DNA of 64,000 nt from an uncultured Actinomycetes bacterium (lineage in GTDB: Bacteria; Actinomycetota; Thermoleophilia; Solirubrobacterales; 70-9): NCBI GenBank assembly GCA_946482365.1, contig CAMLQY010000004.1, positions 1 to 64,000 on the forward strand, given 5' to 3'. Shown piece by piece: positions 48,419 through 56,537 of the stretch. The notes under the pieces are model-generated. The model was given only the letters and a program-made list of their open reading frames with translations, made no database searches and had not been told where the DNA came from. Numbering within the stretch: the first letter of the stretch is position 1; the number at the start of each line of letters is the position of its first letter. The position numbers and the translations under genes were made by a program.

Positions 48419-48778
48419 ATGCCCAAAGGTCCGAGTTCCCTTGCTGGGATTCTCGAAGCCACCGTGTCCCGAAACGGGGAGGTGACCACCCTTGCCCTAA
48501 CAGGTGAGCTCGACCTGGCCACCGTCGAGATCGTGCGCGAGAAGCTCGGCGAAGCGCTCGGCGACGGATCCTCGAGCGTCGTGCTGGACCTGCGAAGGCT
48601 GACCTTCATCGACTCGACCGGCATCGCCTTCCTGCTTTCCGCGACCAAGGAGGACAGGGAGGGAAGGCTGAGCTTCGTCGCCAGCGAGGCTCCCGCGGTA
48701 CAGCGCGTGCTCACCATCACCGGCGTCGCCGAGCTCTTTGGTGGCTCCGGCGAGGCGATGCCGCTGACCGGGGCCTGA
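48419..48778 (+). CDS. STAS-domain anti-sigma factor antagonist
   Basis: A 119-aa SpoIIAA/RsbV-like protein. The STAS fold is clear: TLALTGELDLATVEIVREKL, SSVVLDLRRLTFIDSTGIAFLL with the phosphorylatable Ser in IDSTG, and FVASEAPAVQRVLTITGV. It should bind an RsbW-type anti-sigma factor and release a stress sigma factor when dephosphorylated. GGGAGGAGAG precedes the ATG. It precedes the sugar ABC operon, which has a SigB-type promoter of its own. Confidence 0.88.
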   Translation: MPKGPSSLAGILEATVSRNGEVTTLALTGELDLATVEIVREKLGEALGDGSSSVVLDLRRLTFIDSTGIAFLLSATKEDREGRLSFVASEAPAVQRVLTITGVAELFGGSGEAMPLTGA

Positions 48779-48830
48779 GCTCCTTCAGCGCTTGGGGTCG
48801 AGGTCACGGCCTCGGTTTGGGCGGCGGGGA

Positions 48831-48855
48831 GTTTGTCCTGACGGGAGTGGGGTAC
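48831..48855 (+). promoter_or_regulatory. SigB-type promoter candidate for sugar ABC operon
   Basis: GTTTGT (48831-48836), 13 nt, GGGTAC (48850-48855). The solute-binding protein gene starts 21 nt later with an AGGAGG site between. Confidence 0.65.
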
Positions 48856-48876
48856 TTCGTCTGCAGGAGGAAGCCG

Positions 48877-50145
48877 ATGCTCAGATACCTGACCTCTCTC
48901 GTAGCTGTCCTTGCCTGTCTGGGGCTGGTCGCCTGCGGCGACGGGGACAACGGCGGCGACGGCGCCGCGCCGGAGGCGAACACGCTGCAACCCGCCCAGG
49001 CCGAGGGCGCGTCGGGCGACGTCACCTGGTGCATCGGCAAAGACACGAGCGGTGCCTTCAGCGCCGCGGTTGAGAAATTCAACCAGGAGAACCCCGGCCT
49101 TCAGGCCGACCTGCTCGAGCTGCCCGAATCGGCCGACCTGCAGCGCGAACAGCAGGTGCAGCGCCTGCGGGCGGAATCGAGCGAGTGCGACGTCCTCGGG
49201 ATGGACGTGATCTGGACCGCCGAGTACGCCGCGGCCGGGTGGCTCTACGACATCACCCCGGTCGTAGACCAGCACGAGGACGAGTTCATCCCCTCGACCG
49301 TCGAAACCGCGGAGTACGAAGGCAAGCGGTGGGCGCTGCCCTACAACACCAACGCGGGGTTCGTCTACTACCGAACCGACCAGGTGTCCCAGCCGCCGTC
49401 GACCTGGGAGCAGGTCTACGAAGAGGCCCAGAAACAGGATGGCCTCGTCTACCAGGGCGAACGGTATGAGGGACTGACCGTCGTCTTCTTCGAGCTGCTT
49501 TTCAGCGCCGGCGGATCGGCCCTCTCCGAGGACGGAGAAACCGTTGAAATCGACTCGCCCGAGACGCGAGAAGTGCTCGAGTTCATGGGCAACGGGATCA
49601 AGGACGGGGCGGTGCCGAAGGCCGTCACCACCTACGAAGAGGAGAGCTCGAGGCGGGCATTCGAGGCCGGCAACGCGACCTTCATGCGCAACTGGCCGTA
49701 CGCCTACGCGCTCGGCAAAGAATCGGCGATCGCCGACGATTTCGACATCGCCACGTTCCCGGGCTTCGCCGGGAACGAAGGCGCAGGCGTGGTGGGCGGC
49801 TACAACCTCGGCATCTCGGCATTCACCGACAACCCGGAGGGCTCGCTCGCCTTCGCCGAATTCCTGGTGACGCCGGCGGTGCAGAAGCAGGCGATGGAAG
49901 CCACGCTGCCGGCGACGGTGGCCGAGGTCTACAAAGACCCCAAAGTACGCGAGGCGCTCCCGTTCGCGCCGGAACTGCTGAAAGCCGTGGAACAGGCGGA
50001 GGCGCGCCCCGTTTCGCCGGTCTACACGCAGATCTCCCAGGCGATCTACGACAACGTCTTCGAAGTCCTCAACGGCAGGACCTCGCCCGATGAGGCCGCG
50101 TCGACGATGAACTCGCAGATCGAGGAGGCCCTGGCGAGGTTCTAG
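48877..50145 (+). CDS. ABC transporter solute-binding lipoprotein, maltose/trehalose type
   Basis: A 422-aa family-1 solute-binding lipoprotein. The signal is LRYLTSLVAVLACLGLVAC with lipobox LVAC, then an acidic Gly-rich linker. Mature motifs are DVLGMDVIWTAEYAAAGWLYDIT, KRWALPYNTNAGFVYYRTD, and FMRNWPYAYAL, typical of sugar-binding proteins. It captures oligosaccharides outside the cell for the two permeases that follow. ATG 48877 follows AGGAGG. It shares one base with the next gene. Confidence 0.9.
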   Translation: MLRYLTSLVAVLACLGLVACGDGDNGGDGAAPEANTLQPAQAEGASGDVTWCIGKDTSGAFSAAVEKFNQENPGLQADLLELPESADLQREQQVQRLRAESSECDVLGMDVIWTAEYAAAGWLYDITPVVDQHEDEFIPSTVETAEYEGKRWALPYNTNAGFVYYRTDQVSQPPSTWEQVYEEAQKQDGLVYQGERYEGLTVVFFELLFSAGGSALSEDGETVEIDSPETREVLEFMGNGIKDGAVPKAVTTYEEESSRRAFEAGNATFMRNWPYAYALGKESAIADDFDIATFPGFAGNEGAGVVGGYNLGISAFTDNPEGSLAFAEFLVTPAVQKQAMEATLPATVAEVYKDPKVREALPFAPELLKAVEQAEARPVSPVYTQISQAIYDNVFEVLNGRTSPDEAASTMNSQIEEALARF

Positions 50146-51077
50146 TGGCCAGCGAGGGCGCCAGGCTGCCCCGCCGCGGGCGCTCCGTCTTCCGCGAGGA
50201 GCGCCGTCTCGGGGCGGCGATGCTCCTTCCCGCGCTGGCGGTCATCGGCCTGGTCGCGGCCTACCCGATCGGCTACGCGGTCTGGCTCTCGCTCAACGAG
50301 TACAGCGTGATCACGCCGGGCCTCTCGAGGTTCGTCGGCCTCGACAACTACGCCGAAGCGCTCGGCTCGTCGGAGTTCTGGGACGCGATGGTCACGACGC
50401 TGGTCTTCACCGTGGCCTCGGTCGGCCTCGAGCTGGTGATCGGCCTCGGCATGGCGCTGGTCATGCACCAGGCTTTCCGCGGCCGGGCGCTGCTGCGAGC
50501 CGTCGTCCTCGTCCCCTGGGCGATCCTCACCGTGGTCACCGCGATCACCTGGCGGACGATGTTCGAGCCCGACCTCGGCTTCGTCAACACGACGCTGGGA
50601 GCCCTCTCTCTGCCGGGCGCCGACATCGTCTGGCTCGGCGAGCGGGGCTACGCGCTGGGCGTGATGATCCTCGCCGACGTCTGGAAGACGGCGCCGTTCA
50701 TGGCGCTGCTCATACTCGCCGGCCTGCAGGGCATCCCCGACGAGCTCCACGACGCGGCAAAGGTGGACGGGGCGAGCACCTGGCAGCGCTTTCGCAGGAT
50801 CACGCTTCCCCTGCTCGTCCCCGCGATCACCGTGGCGCTGATCTTCCGCACCCTCGACGCGATGCGGGTCTTCGACCTCCCCTACGTGCTCACCAAGGGG
50901 GCCAACGGGACCGAAACGCTGTCCCTGATCGCCCAGGAGGAGCTGGTGACCAACCGCAACACCGGCTTGGGGTCGGCCCTCTCGGTGCTCACCTTCCTCA
51001 CCGTGATGGGGGTCTCGTTCCTCTACATCCGCTTCATCGGCGGCAATCTCCGCACCCTGACCAAGGACGAGCCGTGA
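50145..51077 (+). CDS. ABC sugar permease, MalF type
   Basis: A 310-aa inner-membrane permease with about six helices. The EAA loop reads DELHDAAKVDGASTWQRFRRITLPLLVP, the site that binds the ATPase. The GTG start shares a base with the solute-binding gene stop (TAGTG), and the end overlaps the next permease by 4 bp, so translation is coupled. It pairs with the MalG-type permease. Confidence 0.93.
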   Translation: MASEGARLPRRGRSVFREERRLGAAMLLPALAVIGLVAAYPIGYAVWLSLNEYSVITPGLSRFVGLDNYAEALGSSEFWDAMVTTLVFTVASVGLELVIGLGMALVMHQAFRGRALLRAVVLVPWAILTVVTAITWRTMFEPDLGFVNTTLGALSLPGADIVWLGERGYALGVMILADVWKTAPFMALLILAGLQGIPDELHDAAKVDGASTWQRFRRITLPLLVPAITVALIFRTLDAMRVFDLPYVLTKGANGTETLSLIAQEELVTNRNTGLGSALSVLTFLTVMGVSFLYIRFIGGNLRTLTKDEP

Positions 51078-51916
51078 GCGGCCGCTACGAAGGGTCGACG
51101 GCGAGGCAGGTCCTGCTCTGGGTGGGGGTCGCGGCGATCGTCGTCTTCTGCCTCTTCCCCTTCTACTGGCTGATCAACACCTCGCTGAAGAGCGGGGCCG
51201 ACCTCTCCGGCGCGGCCCTGCTGCCGCCCAGCCCGACCTTCGACAACTACACCTCGATCTTCGAAGACACGGCCTTCACGAACGCGCTGCGCAACAGCGC
51301 GATCATCGCCGGCAGCGTCACCGTGCTCTCACTGCTGGTCGGGTCCTTCGCCGGCTACGCCCTCGCCCGCCTGCACCTGCCGTTCAAGTTCCTCATCCTC
51401 GCGATCGTCCTCTCGATCTCGACCTTCCCCCCGATCGCGATCGCCGCGCCGGTCTTCGAGCTGTGGACCGACATCGGCCTCTACAACACCTACCTCGGCC
51501 TGATCCTGCCCTCGCTCGCCTTCGGGCTGCCGCTGACGGTCTTCATCATGGCCTCGTTCTTCCATGACATCCCGCGAGAGCTGGAGGAGGCGGCGCTGGT
51601 CGACGGGGCGACGCGGCTGCAGGCGTTCCGCAAGGTGGTGATCCCGCTTGCCGCGCCCGGCGTCGTCACCGCAGGCCTGCTGGTCTTCATCTTCGCCTGG
51701 AACGAGTTCCTCTTCGCGATCACCCTGACCAGCACGCCGGAGCGCCGCCCGGTGCCCGCGGCGATCGCCTTCTTCACCGGCAGCCAGCAGTTCGAGATTC
51801 CGCTGGGGACGATCAGCGCGGCCTCGGTGGTGGTGACCGTGCCGCTGATCGTCCTCGTCCTGATCTTCCAGAAGCGCATCGTCGCCGGCCTCACCGCGGG
51901 CGGGGTGAAGGGCTAG
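51074..51916 (+). CDS. ABC sugar permease, MalG type
   Basis: A 280-aa permease with about six helices. The EAA loop reads RELEEAALVDGATRLQAFRKVVIPLAAPG, and FAWNEFLFAITLT is typical of the MalG branch. The GTG start overlaps the MalF-type gene by 4 bp. No ATPase gene follows, so the system probably shares an MsmK/UgpC-type ATPase encoded elsewhere. Confidence 0.93.
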   Translation: MSGRYEGSTARQVLLWVGVAAIVVFCLFPFYWLINTSLKSGADLSGAALLPPSPTFDNYTSIFEDTAFTNALRNSAIIAGSVTVLSLLVGSFAGYALARLHLPFKFLILAIVLSISTFPPIAIAAPVFELWTDIGLYNTYLGLILPSLAFGLPLTVFIMASFFHDIPRELEEAALVDGATRLQAFRKVVIPLAAPGVVTAGLLVFIFAWNEFLFAITLTSTPERRPVPAAIAFFTGSQQFEIPLGTISAASVVVTVPLIVLVLIFQKRIVAGLTAGGVKG

Positions 51917-51919
51917 CAA

Positions 51920-53092
51920 GTGCCCGAGCCGGTCTCGGGCCTCGACGAGCTGCTCTCGCCGGCCGGCTGGCCCTACGCGAGCGCGCCGCCGGTCGAGCCC
52001 GGGGACCCGGGGCGCTTCCACGCGCTGTTCGGGCGCGACGCGGCGATCGCTTCGCTCGAGGTGCTGCCGGCGCGTCCCGACGTCGCCCGGGCCACGCTGC
52101 GCGCGCTCGCGGCGCTCCAGGGCCGCCGCGAGGACCCCGCGACCGACGAGGAGCCGGGCAAGATCGTCCACGAGTGGTGGCCGTCCGCTCCGGCCGGCCT
52201 TCGCCGAGCGGGCTGGCCGGTGCGCGACGGCGAGCTTCGCTACTACGGCTCGGCGGACTCGACGCTCTGGTTCCTCGTCCTGCTCGTCTCGCTTGGCGAC
52301 CCGGCCGTCGAGGCGGAGCTGGGGGAGGCCTGGAAAGCGGCCGGTGAGTGGCTCGCGCGAGCGCTGGACCGGGGGGAAGGCCTGGTCCGCCACGGGCCGC
52401 GCCGGGCGCCGGGGGGCCTCGCCCAGCAGGGCTGGCGCGACGCGATCGACCCCGCCGATCCCGCCTTTCACGGCGGAGGCATCCTTGGATGGGGTGGCGA
52501 CGTCCCGCGGCCGCCGCTCGCCGACGCCGACACCCAGGCCGTCGCCGTCGTCGCGCTCCGCGCCCTCGCCGGGCTCTCCGGCGAGCAGCGCTGGGCCGTG
52601 GAGGCGGAGCGGCTCGCGGCGCGGGTCGAGGAGGTGTTCGACCCCGAGACGATCGCGCTCGACGGCGAGGGCGGGAAGGTGCGCGGCGCCGGCTCCCAGC
52701 TCGGCTGGCTGCTCTGGGCGGACGCCCTGTCCCCGGCCGCGAGCGAGCGGGCGGCGGAGCGGCTCTGCCGCCCCGACGTGCTCACGCCCTGGGGCCTGCG
52801 GACGCTGTCCTCGGAGCACCCCCAGTTCGCTCCGGCCGCCTACCATCGCGGCGCGGTGTGGCCGTTCGACTCCTGGCTCGGCTGGGGAGGGCTGCGCGCC
52901 GCCCGTCCGCGAGCGGCGGAGCGCCTTCGCCGGGGGCTCCTCAGCGCGATCGACTCGATCGGCCGCGCGCCCGAGCTGTTCGCGGTCGGCCGCGAAGGGC
53001 CGGAGCCGGTCCCGATCGCCAACCGCGCGCAGGCCTGGACCGTCGGCGCCCGCTGGGCCCTGCGGCACGGGTGGGACGGTCGCCGGCCGTGA
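51920..53092 (+). CDS. Amylo-alpha-1,6-glucosidase / glycogen debranching-like glycoside hydrolase
   Basis: A 390-aa (alpha/alpha)6-barrel-type protein. FHALFGRDAAIASLEVLPARPD matches the conserved GRD entry of glycogen-debranching amyloglucosidases. EPGKIVHEWW, YYGSADSTLWFLVLL and the C-terminal AAYHRGAVWPFDSWL follow the family order, with WPFDS in place of the usual WPHD. It would trim sugars imported by the preceding transporter, or glycogen-like polymers, in the cytoplasm (no signal peptide). GTG 51920 lies 3 bp after the MalG stop. Confidence 0.8.
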   Translation: MPEPVSGLDELLSPAGWPYASAPPVEPGDPGRFHALFGRDAAIASLEVLPARPDVARATLRALAALQGRREDPATDEEPGKIVHEWWPSAPAGLRRAGWPVRDGELRYYGSADSTLWFLVLLVSLGDPAVEAELGEAWKAAGEWLARALDRGEGLVRHGPRRAPGGLAQQGWRDAIDPADPAFHGGGILGWGGDVPRPPLADADTQAVAVVALRALAGLSGEQRWAVEAERLAARVEEVFDPETIALDGEGGKVRGAGSQLGWLLWADALSPAASERAAERLCRPDVLTPWGLRTLSSEHPQFAPAAYHRGAVWPFDSWLGWGGLRAARPRAAERLRRGLLSAIDSIGRAPELFAVGREGPEPVPIANRAQAWTVGARWALRHGWDGRRP

Positions 53093-53104
53093 TGACCGCA
53101 GGGC

Positions 53105-53155
53105 TCGTTTTGCATGGGGACCTCCGGGTAAGCCGAAGGGAGATCTGCAAAACGA
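53105..53155. repeat. 10-bp inverted repeat around the CBS-gene promoter
   Basis: TCGTTTTGCA (53105-53114) and TGCAAAACGA (53146-53155) are perfect complements. The left arm covers the -35 box of the SigB-type promoter; the right arm lies 14 nt past the -10 box, close to the ribosome site. It could be an operator pair or form a hairpin in the DNA. Confidence 0.55.
53107..53131 (+). promoter_or_regulatory. SigB-type promoter candidate for CBS gene
   Basis: GTTTTG (53107-53112), 13 nt, GGGTAA (53126-53131). The CBS gene ATG is 41 nt further on, after a GGAGGA site. Confidence 0.65.
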
Positions 53156-53171
53156 CTCAGGAGGAAGCCCC

Positions 53172-53594
53172 ATGGCTCAGAACGTGCGCGAGGTGATGAC
53201 TCCAGACCCGGCGGCCTTCACACCCGAGGACTCTCTGCGGGAGGCCGCTCAGGCGATGAAGCAGGGCGACTTCGGGGCGGTGGTGGTGGTCGAGAGCGGC
53301 GGCGACGTCCGCGGCATCCTCACCGACCGCGACATCGTCGTGCGGGCGGTGGCGGAGGGCAAGGACCCCGCCGCGACTGAGATCCGCGAGGCCTTCACCA
53401 CGGAACCGACGACCCTGGCGCCCGAGGACAGCCTCGACGACGCCGTCGACGCGCTGCGCGGGGCGCACGTGAGGCGGCTGCCGGTCGTCGAGGGCTCGCG
53501 GGTCGTGGGCATCGTTTCGATCGGCGACCTGGCCCAGGCGCGGGACGAGCGCTCGGCGCTGGCGGACATCAGCGCCGCCGACCCGAACAACTAG
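53172..53594 (+). CDS. CBS-pair protein
   Basis: A 140-aa tandem CBS protein. The two repeats begin VREVMTPDPAAFTPEDSLREAAQAM and IREAFTTEPTTLAPEDSLDDAVDAL, each with the Asp of the nucleotide site in the ILTDRDIV / VSIGDLA ends. It is a stress-type ligand-binding protein that likely binds ATP or AMP, widespread in stress regulons. It has a SigB-type promoter of its own. It stands alone after the glucosidase gene. Confidence 0.9.
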   Translation: MAQNVREVMTPDPAAFTPEDSLREAAQAMKQGDFGAVVVVESGGDVRGILTDRDIVVRAVAEGKDPAATEIREAFTTEPTTLAPEDSLDDAVDALRGAHVRRLPVVEGSRVVGIVSIGDLAQARDERSALADISAADPNN

Positions 53595-53715
53595 GAGAGG
53601 TCGGAGAAGCCGGACTCGGGATGACGTCCGGGGTGGGCAGCCGATGGCCGGGCCCTCCTCGTCCATCCGGAGCGAATAGTCGCGATCCGGCCTCTGGATG
53701 CGGAGCTCCTGGCCA

Positions 53716-53740
53716 GTTTGCCCCAGCCCCGCCGGGGTAA
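53716..53740 (+). promoter_or_regulatory. SigB-type promoter candidate
   Basis: GTTTGC (53716-53721), 13 nt, GGGTAA (53735-53740). The truncated zinc-ribbon gene starts 37 nt later; the sulfotransferase and GshA-like genes follow on the same strand. Confidence 0.62.
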
Positions 53741-53777
53741 TGGCCGGGCAGCGACAGAAGTCGAGGAGGGATACCCG

Positions 53778-53873
53778 ATGGCCACCTGCGATGTCTGCGG
53801 CAACGAGTACGACGAGGAGTTCCAAGTAGTCCGCGGTGAGGAGTCCCGCGCTGTCGCCGACCGCGGTGACTGA
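53778..53873 (+). pseudogene. Truncated zinc-ribbon small protein (31 aa)
   Basis: ATG 53778 starts MATCDVCGNEYDEEFQVV, the conserved N-terminus of a small actinobacterial zinc-ribbon protein that normally continues with a second Cys-His pair (FECAIHALAPxCxHCGCR or similar). Here the sequence changes after residue 18 and stops at 31, so the second zinc half is missing. The promoter (53716) and GAGGAGG site are intact. It may be a remnant whose promoter now serves the sulfotransferase gene 12 bp downstream. Confidence 0.6.
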
Positions 53874-53885
53874 CCGGGTCGACGC

Positions 53886-54782
53886 ATGCGCCTGGCCTGG
53901 ATCTTCGGCTCCTCGCGCAGCGGCAGCACCTGGCTGCTGCGGATGCTCTCCGACCTGGACGGCGTCGTCCCGATCGACGACCCCCACCTCGGCCACCACC
54001 TCGGGGTCTGGCGGCCGATTCCCCTGGCCTGGGCGGTCAGCGAAGAGGACCCGCCGGAGCTGACCACCCTGCTCGAGCTCAAGGCAGGCGAGCCGGGCTA
54101 TTTCTTCGCCGAGCGCTACCGCGACAGCTGGTGGCGACCGCTGCGCGACCTCGTCGCGGCCCGCTTCGAAGCGCAGGCGCGCGAAACGAACGGGAGCCTT
54201 TCCGGTTCGCCCCTCTTCGTCGTCAAGGAGCCGGGCTCCCATGCTGCGCCGTTGCTCGCCGAGCTCTTCCCGGAGTCGAAGCTGGTCTTCCTCCTGCGCG
54301 ACGGCCGCGACGTCGTCGACTCCTGGCTCGACGCCTACCGGGAGGGGTCCTGGGCGATCGGCGGCGGCGCCTTTCCCGTCGCCCCCGAGGGGCGCGTGGC
54401 CCTGATTCGCTGGCTCTCCGCGGTCTGGGCCTTCCGCAGTCGCGCCGTGCGCCGGGCGTTCGCGACCCGTGAGCAGGGCGACCGTGTGCTGGTTCGCTAC
54501 GAGACGCTGCACACGAGCACGGAGAGGTGCCTCGAGGAGATATGCGAGACGCTCGGCCTGCCGACGGAGCGCCTGGGGGAGGTCGCGGCGAACCACCGGT
54601 TCGAGCAGCTGCCGGCGGCCGCTCGGGGCTCCGGCAGCGAAACGCGTGCCGCCGCCCCCGGCTCCTGGCGCGAGAACCTCTCCGAGGAGGAGCAGGCGGC
54701 GATGCACGAGGTCCTCGGCGAGGCGCTCGTCGAGCTCGGCTACGAGCTGCCTGATGAGAAGAGCAGGAAGGCCGCCGCATGA
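53886..54782 (+). CDS. Sulfotransferase-family protein
   Basis: A 298-aa PAPS-dependent sulfotransferase-like protein. The 5'-phosphosulphate loop is GSSRSGSTWLL (about 8-18) and the 3'-phosphate motif is FLLRDGRDVVDSW (about 136-148). The acceptor is unknown. A helical C-terminus follows. It overlaps the GshA-like gene by 4 bp (ATGA), so the two are cotranslated. Promoter probably 53716. Confidence 0.85.
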   Translation: MRLAWIFGSSRSGSTWLLRMLSDLDGVVPIDDPHLGHHLGVWRPIPLAWAVSEEDPPELTTLLELKAGEPGYFFAERYRDSWWRPLRDLVAARFEAQARETNGSLSGSPLFVVKEPGSHAAPLLAELFPESKLVFLLRDGRDVVDSWLDAYREGSWAIGGGAFPVAPEGRVALIRWLSAVWAFRSRAVRRAFATREQGDRVLVRYETLHTSTERCLEEICETLGLPTERLGEVAANHRFEQLPAAARGSGSETRAAAPGSWRENLSEEEQAAMHEVLGEALVELGYELPDEKSRKAAA

Positions 54783-55876
54783 AGGAAGAGGTCGCCTCGG
54801 GGCGCTACGACCACAGCTTCGGCAGCTCGCCGCCGCTGTCGCTCGGGGTCGAGGAGGAGCTGTTGCTGGTCGACGACCGGCAGCGGCTGGTCGCGGAGAG
54901 CGAGCTGGTCCTGGAGCGGGTGGCGAGCCCGGCCAGGGAGCGCGTCTCCACCGAGATCTTCTCCGAACAGATCGAGCTGAAGACGGGGGTCTGCCACAGC
55001 GCCGACGACGTGCTGGCGGAGCTGCGGGAGATGCGCCGCGCGATCGCCGAGGCCGGCTTCTGCCTGCTCGGCGCCGGTCTCCACCCGACCAGCGCGGAGG
55101 AGCCCACGCTCGTCTCCAAGCCGCGCTACGAAGTCGTCCGCAAGGACTTCGGCAGCCTGCTCTGCACCCCGCCGTGCGGGCTGCACGTACACGTGGGCAT
55201 CCAGGACCCCGACACCGCCGTCCGCCTGGCGAACGCCTTCCGCCTCTACCTGCCGGTGCTGCAGGCGCTGAGCGCGAACTCGCCCTTCCGGGCGGGCGCC
55301 GACTCCGGCCACGCCAGCGCCCGTACCTCGGTGGTGCGCAGCTACCCGCGCTTCCAGCTGCCCAGGGCCTTCTGCGACTACGAGGAGTTCTGCCGGGTCG
55401 CCGACCAGCTGATCGCCGCAGCCGGCGTCGACGACTACACCTACATCTGGTGGGACGTCCGTCCCCACCCGCGCCTGGGAACGGTCGAGGTGAGAGCCGT
55501 GGACGTGCAGACCGACGCCGCCGGCTCGAGCGCGCTGGCGGCGCTGGTCCAGGCGATCGCGGCGAAGGAGCTGGACCGTCCGAGCGACAGCGCCCTCTCG
55601 CGCGAGGCGCTCGAGGAGTCCTATTTCCAGGCCGCGAGCCACGGCCTCGACGCCGAGGTCCTCTTCGGCTCGGAGGCCCCCGAACCGGCGCGGCAAGCCT
55701 GCCAGCGGGTCCTCGACTCGGTTCGGCCCTACGCACGCGAGCTCGGCTCGGAGCCGGCCCTGGCGGAGATCGAGCGGATCCTGCGCGAGGGCAACGGCGC
55801 CGACGAGCAGCGCCGCGTCCACCGCGAGGCGGGCATGGAGGCCCTGCTCCGCCACCTGGCCGAGCGCACGCGCTGA
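54779..55876 (+). CDS. Carboxylate-amine ligase, YbdK/GshA2 (glutamate-cysteine ligase 2) type
   Basis: A 365-aa GCS2-family protein. The opening LGVEEELLLVDD, STEIFSEQIELKTGVC and the CGLHVHVGI segment are diagnostic, followed by RTSVVRSYPRFQLPR and the YTYIWWDVRPHPRLGTVEVRAVDVQT block. Members ligate glutamate to an amine, weakly with cysteine in E. coli YbdK. Whether it makes a low-molecular thiol here is unknown. It is coupled to the sulfotransferase gene. Confidence 0.88.
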   Translation: MKEEVASGRYDHSFGSSPPLSLGVEEELLLVDDRQRLVAESELVLERVASPARERVSTEIFSEQIELKTGVCHSADDVLAELREMRRAIAEAGFCLLGAGLHPTSAEEPTLVSKPRYEVVRKDFGSLLCTPPCGLHVHVGIQDPDTAVRLANAFRLYLPVLQALSANSPFRAGADSGHASARTSVVRSYPRFQLPRAFCDYEEFCRVADQLIAAAGVDDYTYIWWDVRPHPRLGTVEVRAVDVQTDAAGSSALAALVQAIAAKELDRPSDSALSREALEESYFQAASHGLDAEVLFGSEAPEPARQACQRVLDSVRPYARELGSEPALAEIERILREGNGADEQRRVHREAGMEALLRHLAERTR

Positions 55877-55965
55877 GCGCTGCGGACCCTTTGACCGGCA
55901 GTGCCGAGTGAATGATTGACCCACGCATACGGTGGTAAATCGACCACTCAGCGCCGAGACACGCC

Positions 55966-55990
55966 GTTTTCGATCTCCTGGCCGGGGTAG
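55966..55990 (+). promoter_or_regulatory. SigB-type promoter candidate
   Basis: GTTTTC (55966-55971), 13 nt, GGGTAG (55985-55990). It precedes three plus-strand genes that begin at 56027 with a CAGGAGG site. Confidence 0.65.
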
Positions 55991-56026
55991 CTGAGAGGCG
56001 GCCCATATACCGACCAGGAGGACGAG

Positions 56027-56533
56027 ATGGCTGAGCTGACGACGCTGGAGGAGAAGCTCGCGGAGGTGCTTGGCCTTGCGCAGGCTGCGCAGGGCGCGAC
56101 CGAGAAGGTCGAGGGCCTGGTGAAGGTCGAGGGCCTGGTCGAGGACGACGGCGCCGCCGAGGCGCTGCGCCGGATGCGCGAGGAGGCCGAGGAGACCGAG
56201 CGGCGCTGCACCGAGCTGGCCGACGGCCGCAACGGCAAGAAGACGGCGATCCTCGACAAGGCAAGGGAAACGAAGGGCGAGGCGACCGAGATGATGTCCA
56301 CCTACCTGGGCGAGGACGCCGACGGCCTCGACGGCTTCGAGTTCCTGACCATGGCCGAGGCGGGCGAGGTCGGCCACTGGTCCGTGCTCGGCAAGCTGAA
56401 CGAGGCGGCCGGCGAGGAGGAGCTGCGGGCGCTGGTCGAGTGGGCGCTGCCGATCCAGGAACGCCACCTCGGCGAGGCCAAGGACTGCTCGCTGAAGCTC
56501 GCCGGCGAAAAAGACCCTTACGAAGAGTCCTGA
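56027..56533 (+). CDS. Helical ferritin-like stress protein, unknown function
   Basis: A 168-aa alpha-helical, very acidic protein. It begins MAELTTLEEKLAEVLGLAQAAQ and contains a near-duplicate EGLVKVEGLV stretch, a MREEAEETERRCTELADG helix, ETKGEATEMMSTYLGEDADGLDG, and EFLTMAEAGEVGHWSVL then ALPIQERHLGEAKD. The Glu and His spacing in the last helices suggests a ferritin-like four-helix bundle. I know similar proteins from this bacterial group but not their role. It is first in a three-gene run under a SigB-type promoter. Confidence 0.7.
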   Translation: MAELTTLEEKLAEVLGLAQAAQGATEKVEGLVKVEGLVEDDGAAEALRRMREEAEETERRCTELADGRNGKKTAILDKARETKGEATEMMSTYLGEDADGLDGFEFLTMAEAGEVGHWSVLGKLNEAAGEEELRALVEWALPIQERHLGEAKDCSLKLAGEKDPYEES

Positions 56534-56537
56534 CCTC

